DNA of 64,000 bases from Scilla litardierei (GCA_030789695.1 CM061140.1:82646422-82710421), one strand, 5' to 3'; shown: positions 1-10,417, counted from the stretch's first letter. A program made the numbers and translations. Notes: a model not told the origin generated them from the letters alone.

Positions 1-671
1 CGTTTCTTTCCCCTGTGCGAGGAACTAGTAACCATGTGCACTTCTGCACTTGGCTTGGCGGCCACAAACCGCTCTTCCTCTAACTCGAGGTGCTTAGAAA
101 CATCGCTGAAATTCTTGATGCTCTCATTATGAGTGAGATGCATCTTCATTTGTTCCCATTCGATTGGTAGGAAACGTATGACCGCTTGGATTTGTTGCTC
201 ATCAGTGAGCACATGACCTGCATCCTTTAACTCTGAAATAAGATTCGCCATGTGTCGCAGATGCATTCCCATGGAATGATTTGGACGCTTTTTGTACGAA
301 TCGAATTTTATAGTTAAAGAGCGAAGTTTGGTCACCGAGGTGCCACCAAACTTCTCCTCCAGCTTGGACCATATGTCCATAGCTAGGTCATGTTCTCGGA
401 AGATTCGCATTATGTCATCGGCCATACTTGATAACAATGTAATGCAAGCAATCTTGTTCTTCCGAGACCAAGCATCAAAGGCTTCCTTGTCTCTTCTGTG
501 TTGGGCCGTAGTGCCTAACTCAGGTTCGATCATTACGTTCGTTAGTGTTTCGAGCACTTCTTGCTCCTCTAGAATATATTGTATCTTTATGGACCATAGT
601 TTGTAATTATCCCCGTTGAGTTTTTCACCTTTGTTCAACTCAGCGACGATGTTCTTAGTGGTGGAAGACAT
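1..671 (-). CDS. copia Gag polyprotein, N-terminal part (partial)
   Basis: Start codon at 671-669 on the minus strand. The frame stays open to position 1, about 223 codons, so the stop lies outside the window. The protein starts MSSTTKNIVAELN and matches the Gag of copies B and C, including the LNGDNYKLWSIKIQ segment typical of the plant copia UBN2-type Gag. In the family Gag packages element RNA into cytoplasmic particles. B and C carry nonsense codons in this part of gag (7638-7640 and 32777-32779) and A does not, so A is the best-preserved gag of the three as far as it can be read. The zinc knuckle would lie to the left. Whether the remaining polyprotein is intact cannot be seen. Confidence 0.85.
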   Translation of the reverse strand, partial: MSSTTKNIVAELNKGEKLNGDNYKLWSIKIQYILEEQEVLETLTNVMIEPELGTTAQHRRDKEAFDAWSRKNKIACITLLSSMADDIMRIFREHDLAMDIWSKLEEKFGGTSVTKLRSLTIKFDSYKKRPNHSMGMHLRHMANLISELKDAGHVLTDEQQIQAVIRFLPIEWEQMKMHLTHNESIKNFSDVSKHLELEEERFVAAKPSAEVHMVTSSSHRGKK

Positions 672-2045
672 TTTTAGCTTTAAAATGCTGCAAAAGACAT
701 AAAAAAAAGTTCGGTCAAAAACATTGCATAAATTTCACATTTGATAAGTTACTTTCGAAAAATATTGAAGATGTTGCTCTAGAATCGGAAAGGTCATCGC
801 GATGCCAATCACCATCTAGAATAACTTTCAATATTTCCCCATCACTTATCAAACAATAGTACTCTTATAGTACTTGCAGCAGAAAAACGATTTTGAAAAA
901 CGTATTTTGCAAACGTATTTGAAAAACGTATTTTGCAATCGTATTTTGCAAACGTATTTTGCAGCGGGAGGTAGTGACCTGCCCCGGCCATTGCCGGAGT
1001 CGAGCCGTGGCCGTGCTAAGGCCGGATTCCCCTTGCATGGGGTTTTGCCGTATGCAACTGCCGCCGGTCCCGTATGGACCGGCCATGCAGACCCCCCATC
1101 ACCTTGGTCGAGGCCAGGGCTCGGCAGTCCTGGCTTGGCCAGGGCCGGGCCTCCTTGTCGTGGCCATGGCCCCTCGGCCAGGGCCTCTGCCCTGGCCGAG
1201 GCCGGCCAGGGGGCCCTGGCCCCTCAGCCAAGGCCTCTGCCCTGGCCGGCCAGGGGCCCTGGCCCCTCGGCCAGGGCCTCTGCCCTGGTCGAGGCCGGCC
1301 AGGGGGCCCTGGCCCCTCGGCCAGGGCCGGCGCCCTGGCCTTATGTAGGGCACCTTGGCCCTGGCTAGCCAGGGCCGACCACGGCCCTGGCCGAGGCCCT
1401 GGCCCTGGTAGAGAGGCCAAGATGGCCTGGCCTGGCCCTGGCCAGAGAGGCCATAGCCGGCCATGGCCCTGGTAGAAGCCAGGGTGCCTTTGCCCTGGCC
1501 TCTGCCAGGGCCGGCCTTAGCCCTGGCCGAGGCCAGGGTGGCCCTGGCCGGCCGCCCTGGCCGATGCCATGGCCGGCCATGGCCATGGCCGGCCGGCCTT
1601 CCCTTGGCCGGCCTGCCTCCCCTTCATGGAGTCCACCCCCCCCCCCCCCTTCGGGGGGGTGTGCTTGGTTGTCATTGGCCGAAGCCAACCCCCTCCCCAA
1701 TACGGAGGGGGTGCATTGCACCATGCCCATCCATGGCAATCGTCTTCTCGATGAGAAGTTTTGGTAACCATCATCTTCTCCGATGAGACACCCGTTCGTC
1801 GACAAAGTGGTTATGTTTTAATGGCCGTGTGCCAAAAAATATATAACACACTTGGATGAACGGTCAGTTCTTCCCGTCACGGAGAGTTTCTGCCATATCC
1901 GTAATGACAGAAGACCCTAACGTGAAAAGAATAACTGTTACGTTCTCTCCATCACGATATGCTCCTACCATATCTAAAATGGTAGGAAACTCATTCGTGA
2001 AAAAGACAACGCCTCGTTCATCGGTGAGACCGGGGCGAACCCATG
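672..2045 (-). other. copia A 5' leader (PBS to gag), noncoding
   Basis: About 1.4 kb between PBS and gag start. It holds a GC-rich block at about 1090-1620, an adjacent poly-C/poly-G stretch near 1636-1660, and short repeats of the type GATGAGACACCCGTTCGTCG near 1783-1805. The long frames on both strands of the GC-rich block come from its lack of stop codons and show no protein family features. The same leader layout occurs in copies B and C. Confidence 0.75.
1090..1620. repeat. GGCC/CCTGGCC-rich low-complexity array in copia leader
   Basis: Dense array of GGCC, CCTGGCC, GGCCAGGG and GGCCCTGGCC variants. Nearly every ten bases contain a self-complementary GGCC. The units are irregular in length, so this is a degenerate short-period array and not a clean tandem repeat. 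Equivalent arrays lie in the leaders of copies B (8390-8815) and C (33840-34253 and 44990-45140). Confidence 0.85.
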
Positions 2046-2059
2046 TGGCTCTGATACAA
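2046..2059 (-). promoter_or_regulatory. primer binding site of copia A (initiator tRNA-Met type)
   Basis: On the minus strand this reads TTGTATCAGAGCCA, one mismatch from the plant initiator tRNA-Met PBS TGGTATCAGAGCCA. It lies one base inside the LTR edge at 2061, which fixes the orientation of A. Confidence 0.8.
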
Positions 2060-2060
2060 A

Positions 2061-2642
2061 TGTAGGATCCCGTCGCGTGGAGGATAGAGGTGCAGGATCC
2101 TATCAAAACAGCGACGTTAGGATCGAATAATTAAAGTAGAGACTTACGTTTGCGTACGCGACACCGTAATCTTTTAACTTTGCCCTCGGATTCGCCACAA
2201 CGGTCGATACTTCGTCACGGAGGATCGAAGCAGAGTTTCACCGTCTAAATCTCTATTTAAAAGAGGATTTTAATGGAAGGGAGAAGAAGAACATAAGATG
2301 CCTTTTGCAAACTTATGGCATGGAAAGTGTAGTATGAATGCCTTACCCTTGGGTCCTATTTATAGGCTTTAGGGGTAGTTATTGTAGGAAATAACTAAAT
2401 ATAAGCTTATTAGCCTATATTAGCACATTCATTTATCCTCTTCTTCTTTCACTTATCAAGTGCCTTTATGCACTTATAAAGTGACTTTTTCCACTTATCG
2501 AGTGGCTTTTTCCACTTATCGAGTGGTCCTTTTCACACGAGAAAAGGTTCCCTTCGTGCACGCTTTCGTGCACGCGACATCTGAGGTCTGTATACCCTCA
2601 TACATCCCCTCATGGGTGTATTCGTGTCGTCCATATCCAACA
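2061..2642 (-). repeat. copia LTR shared by A (5' LTR) and B (3' LTR)
   Basis: On the minus strand it starts TGTTGGATATGG and ends GGATCCTACA. On its left is a PBS and leader (element A); on its right is a polypurine tract (element B). It therefore serves as 5' LTR of one copy and 3' LTR of the other. It has about 30 extra bases (2061-2090) compared with the LTR at 9372-9923, giving a near-duplicate of the LTR end. A TATA box lies at 2356-2364 on the minus strand, with four palindromes upstream at 2450-2526. Confidence 0.9.
2450..2526 (-). promoter_or_regulatory. palindrome array upstream of copia LTR TATA box
   Basis: Four inverted repeats: CACTTATCAAGTG (2450-2462), CACTTATAAAGTG (2471-2483) and CCACTTATCGAGTGG twice (2491-2505, 2512-2526). 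In the minus-strand reading they lie about 90-170 bases upstream of TATAAATAG at 2364-2356. The same array recurs in the other LTRs of the family, with small changes. Confidence 0.65.
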
Positions 2643-3660
2643 TCTCCCACTCACACTTGAGGGGATTGTAAGGAAACATCTTTCCTTCAACTCTTCTGTT
2701 TATCATACCGAGAAATAGACCGTGTGACCGTCATGCGCATAGAGTCCGCTGTTGTGCACTTGTTAGAGATACACAACACTCCTCGAGGTGCAAAGTTGAG
2801 TAGATCAACGCATGCTTTACCCTAGATTATTTCTTCACATTTTTTATACTTTATATTCAACAATTGAATCCCATCTGGATTACAATTGGCTGGCCAGCTT
2901 TGAATCTCTAAAGTCCAAATGTGAATATGAAATTAATCTTCCTCTTCTTGCGATCCTTTTGATCTTGACTTGACTTGCTTTTCTAACATGCCCCGCCGGA
3001 CCGAATTGACCATAGTACATAAGTAACATGCTAAGATAGCAATCACCCGGTCAAATCTAAAGGAACCAATTAGAGTCCATAAGGGTAATGAATTAAGACC
3101 CATATGGTCTTTGGGTCTCACATAATAGTAAACTTATTTACTATTCTAACCCAATGGTCAAAAATGCATACGTAGTATGAATACGTATTACAACATCGCT
3201 CCTTTCCCAGGGAGTGTATGTCTCAATGATGTTGTAAGGATGATGATCAGACACCATAATGTCTGACTTTGAGTCCTTTTTTCTACTCAAATAATCCTTT
3301 GGACTCACATCCCGCATTTAGACAGATAGGATTTCAAAATCCTCTTAGATCTTTTGAAAGCATCCATATGATGCAGATCTTTCATACGACCATTTTGTTT
3401 AAGTCATGACTCTAAATCATCCGTCTGATGATTTTGACTTCAAACAGGTCTCATCTCTATTCTATCCGTCTGATAGAATAAAGCGGTTGCTCATGTGAGA
3501 GAGCCAACCTCAATCTGTCCGACATACTAGAAAGTATAGCTGAGATTTCAAAAATGTACACAAACATTTCTCAAGAAATTCATATGCAATGTTTGAAAAA
3601 GAACTTATTCTTTTATTAAATTTGATCATTTACAGACATGGGAATTTACATTGGTACAAC
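2643..3660 (-). other. copia B polypurine tract and 3' UTR
   Basis: Directly next to the LTR the minus strand reads GAGTGGGAGA, the polypurine tract that primes plus-strand DNA synthesis in the family. The rest of this kilobase up to the pol stop at 3661 has no supported gene. A near-identical stretch occupies 28071-29089 in copy C, so it is element 3' UTR and not host sequence. Confidence 0.8.
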
Positions 3661-6600
3661 TCAGCTCTTACGCAATCCTTGAGATGATAAGTGTTTGTAA
3701 AACACATCTCTGGGGATCGCCTTCGTGAGTGGATCCGCTATCATCTCATGCGTAGATATGTACCTTATGTCTACCTTCTTGGTCTTATCATAGTATTTTG
3801 CAAATTTGTAGCGGATATCTATGTGTTTGGTCTTACAATGGAATTTAGGATCTTTGACATAGGCTATAGAAGCTTGACTGTCGCTGTGTATAGGTACAGC
3901 ACCTGAGTCACTTGCATCAATTAGCCTGTCTAAGAACTTTCTAAGCCAAACAGCCTCTTGGACTGCCATGCTAAATGCTACAAACTCGGCTTCCATAGTT
4001 GAAAGTGCGATGCAGGATTGTTTCTTGCTACTCCAGGATATTGCACCAGATCCGAGTAGAAAAACATATCCTGAGGTCGATCGTCGCTCATCGAGATCAC
4101 CTGCCCAATCAGCATCAGTGTAGCCTTCGAGCCTCAAGGCATCTCCTTGATAGCATAAAGCATAGTCTACCGTTCCTTTGAGATATCGCAATATCCTCTT
4201 AACCGCTTTCCAGTGTACTTGCCCTGGATTGGATTGGTAACGACTTACCATTCCAACGGCAAAACAGATGTCCGGTCTTGTACACATCATAGCGTACATA
4301 AGACTACCAACTGCACTGGAATATGGAACTTTTTCCATAATATCCTTTTCCTTTAGGTTCTTTGGACATGGTTTCAGAAATAAATTGTCGCACTTGCTTA
4401 TAGGAGTATCAATGGACTTGCAGTCCTGCATATTAAAACGTTCTAAAACCTTCTTTATATAAGTCTCTTGTGAAAGAGAAAGAAGTTTCTTCGAACGATT
4501 CCTTGAAATCTTAACTCCGAGGATATATGCGGCTTCTCCCATGTCTTTCATCTTAAAAACTGATGAAAGCCAAGCCTTGATATCCATCACAAAGCCCTTG
4601 TAATTTCCGGCTATTAAAATGTCATCTACATATAGAGACATAATAACGTACTTGCTCTTAATCCTCTTGATATATACGCAGTTGTCTTCATCAAGCATGG
4701 AAAAACCATTTGATAAGACAACTTCTTGAAATCGTATATACCATTGCCTCGAGGACTGTTTAAGACCATATATGGACTTACGAAGTTTACAAACCTTATG
4801 TTTGTTTCCTTCTTTTACAAACCCTGTTGGTTGTTCCATATAGATCTCCTCGTCCAATTCTCCATTGAGAAAGGCAGTCTTTACATCCATCTGATGTAAT
4901 TCGAGGTCTAAGCAAGCTACCATAGCCAGAATCAGGCGAATTGAGGTAAAACGAACAACAGGTGAGAAGGTCTCTTCGTTGTCTATCCCTTCCTGTTGCG
5001 TAAAACCTTTCGCGACAAAGCGAGCTTTATATCTGTCTATAGAGCCATCAGCCTTATGCTTGATCTTGAGAACCCATTTGTTCCCAATAGCTCTACGTCC
5101 TCTGGGTAAGTCAACTAAGTCCCAGACTTGGTTAACTTTCATGGATTCCAACTCTTCCTTCATCGCTTCCATCCATTTGTCTTTAGCAGGGCATGATACG
5201 GCCTGTTTGAAAGTAGCAGGATCGTCATCATCTTGTAGTAAAGTCATAAAGGTTTGCGGAAATTCATCCTCAAATCTTAGAGGAGCCAACCTTGTACGAC
5301 TACTACGTCGTATTTGAGATTCTTCAAGTCCTTGTTGACTCGAATTTAGATCAATTCTAATATCACTCCCACTTGGAATGTCGTTAGAAATGCTCCCACT
5401 TGAATCATTATTCCCGTATGGAATAGGATTAACATCATTCGAATCATCCATTGGTGAAGTTTGAAACGTATTTTCGTCTTCACCAAGAATTCTCCCACTC
5501 GAATGAGGTAATCCTTCTTGATCATTAATCTCAAATAGAGATAAGTCCTGACTTATCTCGTCCTGTCTTGGAAACTCGTTTTCCAAGAAAGTGACATCCC
5601 TCGACTCAAATTCAATTAGACCTCCATTGTCTTTCTGACCAATGAAAACATAACCTTTGGAGTTTTCTGCGTATCGTATAAAGATACATTTCCTTCCCCG
5701 TGGCCCAAGTTTCCCATACTTATGGGAGGAAATATGTGTGTAGGATGCACATCCCCAAGGTTTTAAAATGCTTAAGTCAGGAGACCTTTGGTTCCACAAC
5801 TCATAAGGAGTGGAGCTAACTGATTTCGAGGGTACGCGGTTCAAGATGAAAGCGGCCGTCAATAATGCATGACCCCAAAAGGTGATTGGCAAGTTAGCTT
5901 GCGCCATCATTGAATGGACCATTTCAATTAAAGTCCTATTTCTCCTTTCTGCAACACCATTTTGTTGCGGAGTATAAGGCATAGTTACCTGATGAACTAT
6001 GCCATTTTCATCACAAAGTTCCTTAAAACTTGCTGATTGATATTCACCGCCCCTATCGGTTCGCAAGACCTTAATCTTGCGATCTAATTGATTTTCCACT
6101 AAACTCATATAGTTTTTAAAGTAGGTTAATGCTTCACTTTTGTGGGATATCAAATAGATATGTCCGAATCGGGTGAAGTCATCAATAAAAGTGATGAAAT
6201 AGGACTTCCTGCGTCTTGTCTTGGCATTCATCGGACCACATATGTCCGAATGGATGAGCTGTAATGGAACCTCGGCCCTTGTGCCGGTTCCAAACGGCTT
6301 GCGACAAGATTTCCCTACAAGGCAATGTTCGCAGGTCGACATTTCAACCTTTGAAACATTGGATAGAAGGCCACGTTTGGCAAGTCTATCCATTCGTGTT
6401 GGTCCAATGTGAACAAGCCTTGCATGCCAACAAATTATATCGGACTCATAAGTCGAAGAATTTGTAACAAGGAAATTTTCATTACAAAATGAAGAGTCAT
6501 ACATTGTATTTAATACAATAAATCCTTTGAATACGTACCCAGTACCAATTAAGGAATTATTACAAAACAAGTCCACTTTACAATCTCGAAAAAACCAGCT

Positions 6601-7080
6601 ATAACCAAGACCCATTAACACGACCACAGATATAATATTCCTTCGAATATCTGGAGCGAAGAGGACATCATGTAGTAAGATAGTGCAGCCGTTGTCCAAG
6701 ACTAGCTTGCAAGTCCCAATGCCTTTCACTTCAACATGTGTGTTGTTTCCTACATAAATCCACTTTGTTCCTTGGGGTATCCGGTGATACTCCACGAAGG
6801 ACCGTCTGTCCCTTGCTATGTGGTCGGTGGCACCTGAATCAATTATCCAAAATGGATTAGATTCCAGAAGAAATATTGAACTAGAAACACATATGTAACT
6901 AGCATAATTACAAGTTTCCTCGTCGCTTCCACTTGTACACGAACGAGCATAGTGACCGAGCTTATTGCACTTGAAGCACTTGATCTTCTTTAAGTCTTTC
7001 TTCTTGTGCCATTTCTTATGCCCACCCTTAGTTTTGGGTTTCTTAGTAGACTCAGGTTGCTTATTACGTTCATTAGTAAA
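3661..7080 (-). CDS. copia B Pol: zinc knuckle, protease, integrase, RT, RNase H
   Basis: Open frame on the minus strand from about 7080 to a TGA at 3661. Landmarks in order: CCHC zinc knuckle CFKCNKLGHYARSC (about 6982-6940); protease motif DSGATDH (about 6840-6820); integrase with HSDICGP, TDRGGEY and NGVAERR supplying the DDE residues (about 6250, 6055, 5957); RT with [16 protein letters not shown] and YVDDILIAG (about 4630); RNase H with ADWAGD and STMEAEF (about 4105 and after). It ends LRKS. Conventional start codons are scarce because it is the 3' part of a gag-pol polyprotein. A 19-bp deletion near 7124 puts it out of frame with its own gag. As an enzyme set it looks intact, but it could not be made as a normal Gag-Pol fusion. 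Confidence 0.9.
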   Translation of the reverse strand, partial: FTNERNKQPESTKKPKTKGGHKKWHKKKDLKKIKCFKCNKLGHYARSCTSGSDEETCNYASYICVSSSIFLLESNPFWIIDSGATDHIARDRRSFVEYHRIPQGTKWIYVGNNTHVEVKGIGTCKLVLDNGCTILLHDVLFAPDIRRNIISVVVLMGLGYSWFFRDCKVDLFCNNSLIGTGYVFKGFIVLNTMYDSSFCNENFLVTNSSTYESDIICWHARLVHIGPTRMDRLAKRGLLSNVSKVEMSTCEHCLVGKSCRKPFGTGTRAEVPLQLIHSDICGPMNAKTRRRKSYFITFIDDFTRFGHIYLISHKSEALTYFKNYMSLVENQLDRKIKVLRTDRGGEYQSASFKELCDENGIVHQVTMPYTPQQNGVAERRNRTLIEMVHSMMAQANLPITFWGHALLTAAFILNRVPSKSVSSTPYELWNQRSPDLSILKPWGCASYTHISSHKYGKLGPRGRKCIFIRYAENSKGYVFIGQKDNGGLIEFESRDVTFLENEFPRQDEISQDLSLFEINDQEGLPHSSGRILGEDENTFQTSPMDDSNDVNPIPYGNNDSSGSISNDIPSGSDIRIDLNSSQQGLEESQIRRSSRTRLAPLRFEDEFPQTFMTLLQDDDDPATFKQAVSCPAKDKWMEAMKEELESMKVNQVWDLVDLPRGRRAIGNKWVLKIKHKADGSIDRYKARFVAKGFTQQEGIDNEETFSPVVRFTSIRLILAMVACLDLELHQMDVKTAFLNGELDEEIYMEQPTGFVKEGNKHKVCKLRKSIYGLKQSSRQWYIRFQEVVLSNGFSMLDEDNCVYIKRIKSKYVIMSLYVDDILIAGNYKGFVMDIKAWLSSVFKMKDMGEAAYILGVKISRNRSKKLLSLSQETYIKKVLERFNMQDCKSIDTPISKCDNLFLKPCPKNLKEKDIMEKVPYSSAVGSLMYAMMCTRPDICFAVGMVSRYQSNPGQVHWKAVKRILRYLKGTVDYALCYQGDALRLEGYTDADWAGDLDERRSTSGYVFLLGSGAISWSSKKQSCIALSTMEAEFVAFSMAVQEAVWLRKFLDRLIDASDSGAVPIHSDSQASIAYVKDPKFHCKTKHIDIRYKFAKYYDKTKKVDIRYISTHEMIADPLTKAIPRDVFYKHLSSQGLRKS

Positions 7081-7748
7081 CTTCGAATGATCATTCCGTT
7101 TCTTTCCCCCGTGTGAGGAACTAGACTTGGCTTGGCGACCGCAAGCCGCTCTTCCTCTAACTCGAGGTGCTTAGAAACGTCGCTGAAGTTCTTAATGATC
7201 TTATTGTGAGTGAGATGCATCTTCATTTGGTCCCACCCATTTGGTAGGGAACGTATGACTGCTTGGATTTGTTGCTTATCAGTGAGCACATGACCTGCAT
7301 CCTTTAACTCTGAGATAAGATTCGCCATATGTCGCAGATGTTTCCCCATGGAATGATCTGGACGTTTCTTGTATGAATCAAATCCTATAGTTAAGGCGCG
7401 AAGTTTAGACACCGATGTGCCACCAAACTTCTCCTCTAGCTTGGACCATATGTCTATGGCTAGGTCATGCTCTTGGAAGATGCGCATTATGTCATCTGTC
7501 ATACTGGACAATAACGTAATGCGGGCTATCTTGTTCTTCCGAGACCAAGCATCAAAAGCTTCCTTGTCTCGTCCGTGTTGGGTCGTAGTGCCCAACTCGG
7601 GTTCAATCATTACGTTCTTCAGAGTTTCGAGCACTTCTTACTCCTCTAGAACGTATTGTATCTTAATGGACCATAGTTTGTAATTATCGCCGTTGAGTTT
7701 TTCACCTCTGTTTAAATCAGCGACGATATTCTTTGAAGCGGAAGACAT
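7081..7748 (-). pseudogene. copia B gag, disabled
   Basis: Starts at 7748 with MSSASKNIVADLN. After the VLEE segment there is a TAA at 7640-7638, where copies A and C have a glutamine codon (CAA). The frame then continues from METLKN-like sequence to about 7125, where 19 bases present in A and C are missing between CTAG and ACTTGG on the plus strand. The deletion shifts the frame, so the C-terminal end of gag reads as unrelated residues. Two independent lesions make this copy unable to produce full Gag. Confidence 0.88.
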
Positions 7749-9356
7749 TTTACTTTTAAAATGCTGCAAAAGACACAAAACCGAAGGTTTGATCAAAAAC
7801 ATTGCATTAAAAATTCTTAAAATATAATTCCCACTTGAAATGATAATAGAATATCCCATTTGGATAGTTCTAATTTCAACTCCCACTTGGAATGATATTT
7901 ACAATTTGATAAGTTACTTTCGAAAAATATTGAAGATGTTACCCTAGAATCGGAAAGGTCACTACGTTTCCAATCACCATCTAGAGTAACTTTCAGTATT
8001 TCCCCATCACTTTATCAAATAAAAGTACTCTTATAGTACTTTGCAGCGGAAAAGCGTTTTTGAAAACGTATTTTTCAAAACGTATGAAAAGGTATTTTTC
8101 AAAAAATGTATATTTCAACCTAGTACCCTTATGATACTAGCGAAATATTCGGCATTTCCTGGCCATTTGCCGGGGATAAGCCGTAGCCGTGCCAAGGCCG
8201 GATCCCACCTGAGGGGATTTTTTTTTTCAAACCATCGTCGCCGGCTCCCGTATGGATCCAGGCGCTTCCCCCTTCTATAGGAGAATTTTGCCGCATGACG
8301 ACTGTCGTCCGCCCCGTATGGGCAAGCCATGCATGTCACATTCATGCAAACCCCCCCGCCAAATACAGGGTCAACCGGGGCTCGAAACTGGGCTCAACCG
8401 GGGCTCGGCACTGGCCGTGGCCAGGGCCGGCAGTGGTCGGGCTGGCCTCGGCCTGGCCCTGACCACTGCCAGGGCTGGCTGGCCTGGCCCTAGCCGCCAC
8501 CAGGGCCGGCCAGGGCCCTCTGGCCCTGGCCTGGCCTCGGCCAGAGGCCAGCCAGAGGCTCTGACCTCGGCCAGAAGCCGGCCAGGGCTTGGCCGAGGCC
8601 GGCCAGGGGCTCTGGCCTCGGCCAGAGGTCGGCCAGGCCTGGCCGAGGCCGGCCAGGGGCGCGGGCCTTGGCCAGAGGCCGGCCAGAGGCCGGCTCTGGC
8701 CTGGTCGAGGCCGGCCAAGGCCCCCTGGCCATGGCCGTGGCCTGGCCATGGTCGGCCATGGCCCTTTGGCCTTGGCCGGCCATGGCCCATATGGCCATGG
8801 CCGGCCACCCCCTTGCATGGGTTTGGCCGCACACCCCCCCTGAGGGGTGGCCATGGTGGTTTTTGGCCGTAGCCAACCCCCTCCGCATGGGGAGGGGGGA
8901 TGCATTGCCTCCATGCACCAAAATTATCATCTTCTCCGTTGAGAATAACCACCATCTTCTTCTCCGATGAGACACCCGTTCGTCGATGAAGCACTCGTTC
9001 ATCGAGAAAGTAGTTATTCTCCAATGGCCGTGTGCCAAAATGAAGAAATAACATACTCTAAAGTTCGCAAACTACACGCTCCACATGAAGAGAGTTCACA
9101 TTCCCTATGAATGGAGACTCATCATCCATGAAGAGTGCGAGCTTGACGATATGAACGGTCGGTTCTTCCCGTCACGGAGAGTTCCTGCCATATCCGTAAT
9201 GACAGAAGACCCTAACGTGAAAAGAACAACCGCTGCGTTCTCTCTGTCACAAAGCGTTCCTACCATATCCATAATGGTAGGATACCCATTCGTGAAAAAG
9301 ACAACGCATCATTCATCGGTTCGACGGGGCGACGGTTTGACCGGGGCGAACCCGTA
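7749..9356 (-). other. copia B 5' leader, noncoding
   Basis: About 1.6 kb between gag start and PBS. It contains AT-rich sequence next to gag, two CCCGTATGG-type repeats (about 8248 and 8312), the GGCC array at 8390-8815 and short TCCGATGAGACACC / TTCGTCGATGAAG repeats near 8963-9005. Sequence near 9100-9340 repeats almost exactly at about 45430-45660 in copy C. No coding region is supported. Confidence 0.75.
8390..8815. repeat. GGCC-rich low-complexity array in copia B leader
   Basis: Same class of array as in A. The common unit here is GGCCTCGGCCAGAGGCCGGCC or part of it. It is far more GC-rich than its flanks. All six frames stay open over long stretches, giving spurious Gly/Pro/Ala/Arg-rich translations that I do not call as genes. 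Confidence 0.85.
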
Positions 9357-9370
9357 TGGCTCTGATACCA
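9357..9370 (-). promoter_or_regulatory. primer binding site of copia B
   Basis: Minus strand TGGTATCAGAGCCA, an exact match to the plant initiator tRNA-Met PBS. One base separates it from the LTR edge at 9372. Confidence 0.92.
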
Positions 9371-9371
9371 A

Positions 9372-9923
9372 TGCAGGATCCTGTCAAAACAGCGACGTTA
9401 GGATCGAATAATTAAAGTAGAGACTTACGTTTGCGTATGCGGCACCGTAATGTCTGAACTTTGCCCTCGGATTCGCCACAACGGTCGATACTTCGTCACG
9501 GAGGATCGAAGCAGAGTTTCACCGTCTAAATCTCTATTTAGAAGAGGATTTTAATGGAAGGGAGAAGAAGAACATAAGATGCCTTTTGCAAACTTATGGC
9601 ATGGAAAGTGTAGTATGAATGCCTTACCCTTGGGTCCTATTTATAGGCTTTAGGGGTAGTTATTGTAGGAAATAACTAAATATAAGCTTATTAGCCTATA
9701 TTAGCACATTCATTTATCCTCTTCTTCTTTCACCTATCAAGTGCCTTTATGCACTTCTAAAGTGACTTTTTCCACTTATCGAGTGGCTTTTTCCACTTAT
9801 CGAGTGGTCCTTTTCACACGAGAAAAGGTTCCCTTCGTGCACGCTTTCGTGCACGCGACATCTGAGGTCCGTATACCCTCATACATACCCTCATGGGTGT
9901 ATTCATGTCGTCCATATCCAACA
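9372..9923 (-). repeat. copia B 5' LTR
   Basis: On the minus strand it begins TGTTGGATATGG and ends CAGGATCCTGCA next to the PBS. It is 552 bp long and closely similar to the LTR at 2061-2642. Right of it another LTR of the family begins at once, without intervening host DNA. Confidence 0.92.
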
Positions 9924-10417
9924 AGAGAATCGAAGAGACTTACGCTAGCGTACACTGCGCTGTAGTCTCTGAACTTTGCCCTCGGATTCGCCACAACGGT
10001 CAGTACTTCGTCACAGAGGATCGAAGCAGCGTTTCCACCGTCTAAATCTCTATTTGGAAGAAGAACTAAATGGAAGGGAGAAGAGGAAGAGGTTTACCTT
10101 ATGCAAACTTATGGCATGAAGGATTAGCCTAAAATGCCTTACCCTTGTGTCTTATTTATAGGCTTTAGGGGTAGTTATTGTAGGAAATAACTACATATAA
10201 GCTTATTAGCTTATATTAATACCCTTTCTTATCCTCTTCTTCATGCACTTATCAAGTGCCTTTATGCACTTATAATGTGCCTTTTTCCACTTATCGAGTG
10301 GTCCTTTTCACACATGAAAAGGTTCCCTTCGCACATGCTTTCATGCACGCGACATCTGAGGTCCGTATACCCTCATACATCCCCTCATGGGTGTATACAT
10401 GTCGTCCATATCCAACA
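9924..10417 (-). repeat. truncated third copia LTR
   Basis: Sequence from ACTTACGCTAGCG to CCATATCCAACA aligns along its length with the LTRs at 2061 and 9372 but lacks about the first 40 bases on the left. It is more diverged than the A/B pair, for example CACTTATAATGTG where the others have CACTTATAAAGTG. It abuts the B LTR directly. The likely explanation is that the A/B array inserted into an older LTR of its own family. Confidence 0.8.

Larger units (their letters stand above)
1..2642 (-). mobile_element. Ty1/copia element A, 5' part (runs off left edge)
   Basis: Minus-strand copia element. Read from right to left it has the LTR at 2061-2642, a PBS at 2046-2059, a GC-rich leader and the start of gag, which runs off position 1. 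It is the same family as copies B and C in this window, judged from LTR, leader and gag similarity. Its 5' LTR is also the 3' LTR of copy B, so A and B form a tandem pair. Protease, integrase, RT and the 3' LTR of A would lie left of the window. Confidence 0.88.
2061..9923 (-). mobile_element. Ty1/copia element B (complete, defective gag)
   Basis: LTRs at 2061-2642 and 9372-9923, PBS at 9357-9370, leader 7749-9356, gag 7748 to about 7081, pol continuing to 3661, 3' UTR 2651-3660 and a polypurine tract at 2643-2650. All parts are present in the normal minus-strand order. Gag carries a nonsense codon and a 19-bp deletion, while the zinc knuckle, protease, integrase, RT and RNase H stay open. 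No target duplication can be tested, because the left side joins element A. Confidence 0.9.

Noticed and set aside
874..1805. Many long overlapping frames on both strands rich in Gly, Pro, Ala and Arg (also 8250-9054 and 33597-34400)
   Set aside because: They are open in nearly all frames because GGCC-rich DNA contains few stop codons. No domain, start context or conservation supports them, and they lie in retrotransposon leaders.
2046..2060. tRNA gene fragments at TGGTATCAGAGCC and TGGCGCCGTTGCC sites
   Set aside because: These are primer binding sites only 12-18 bases long at LTR edges, with no cloverleaf.
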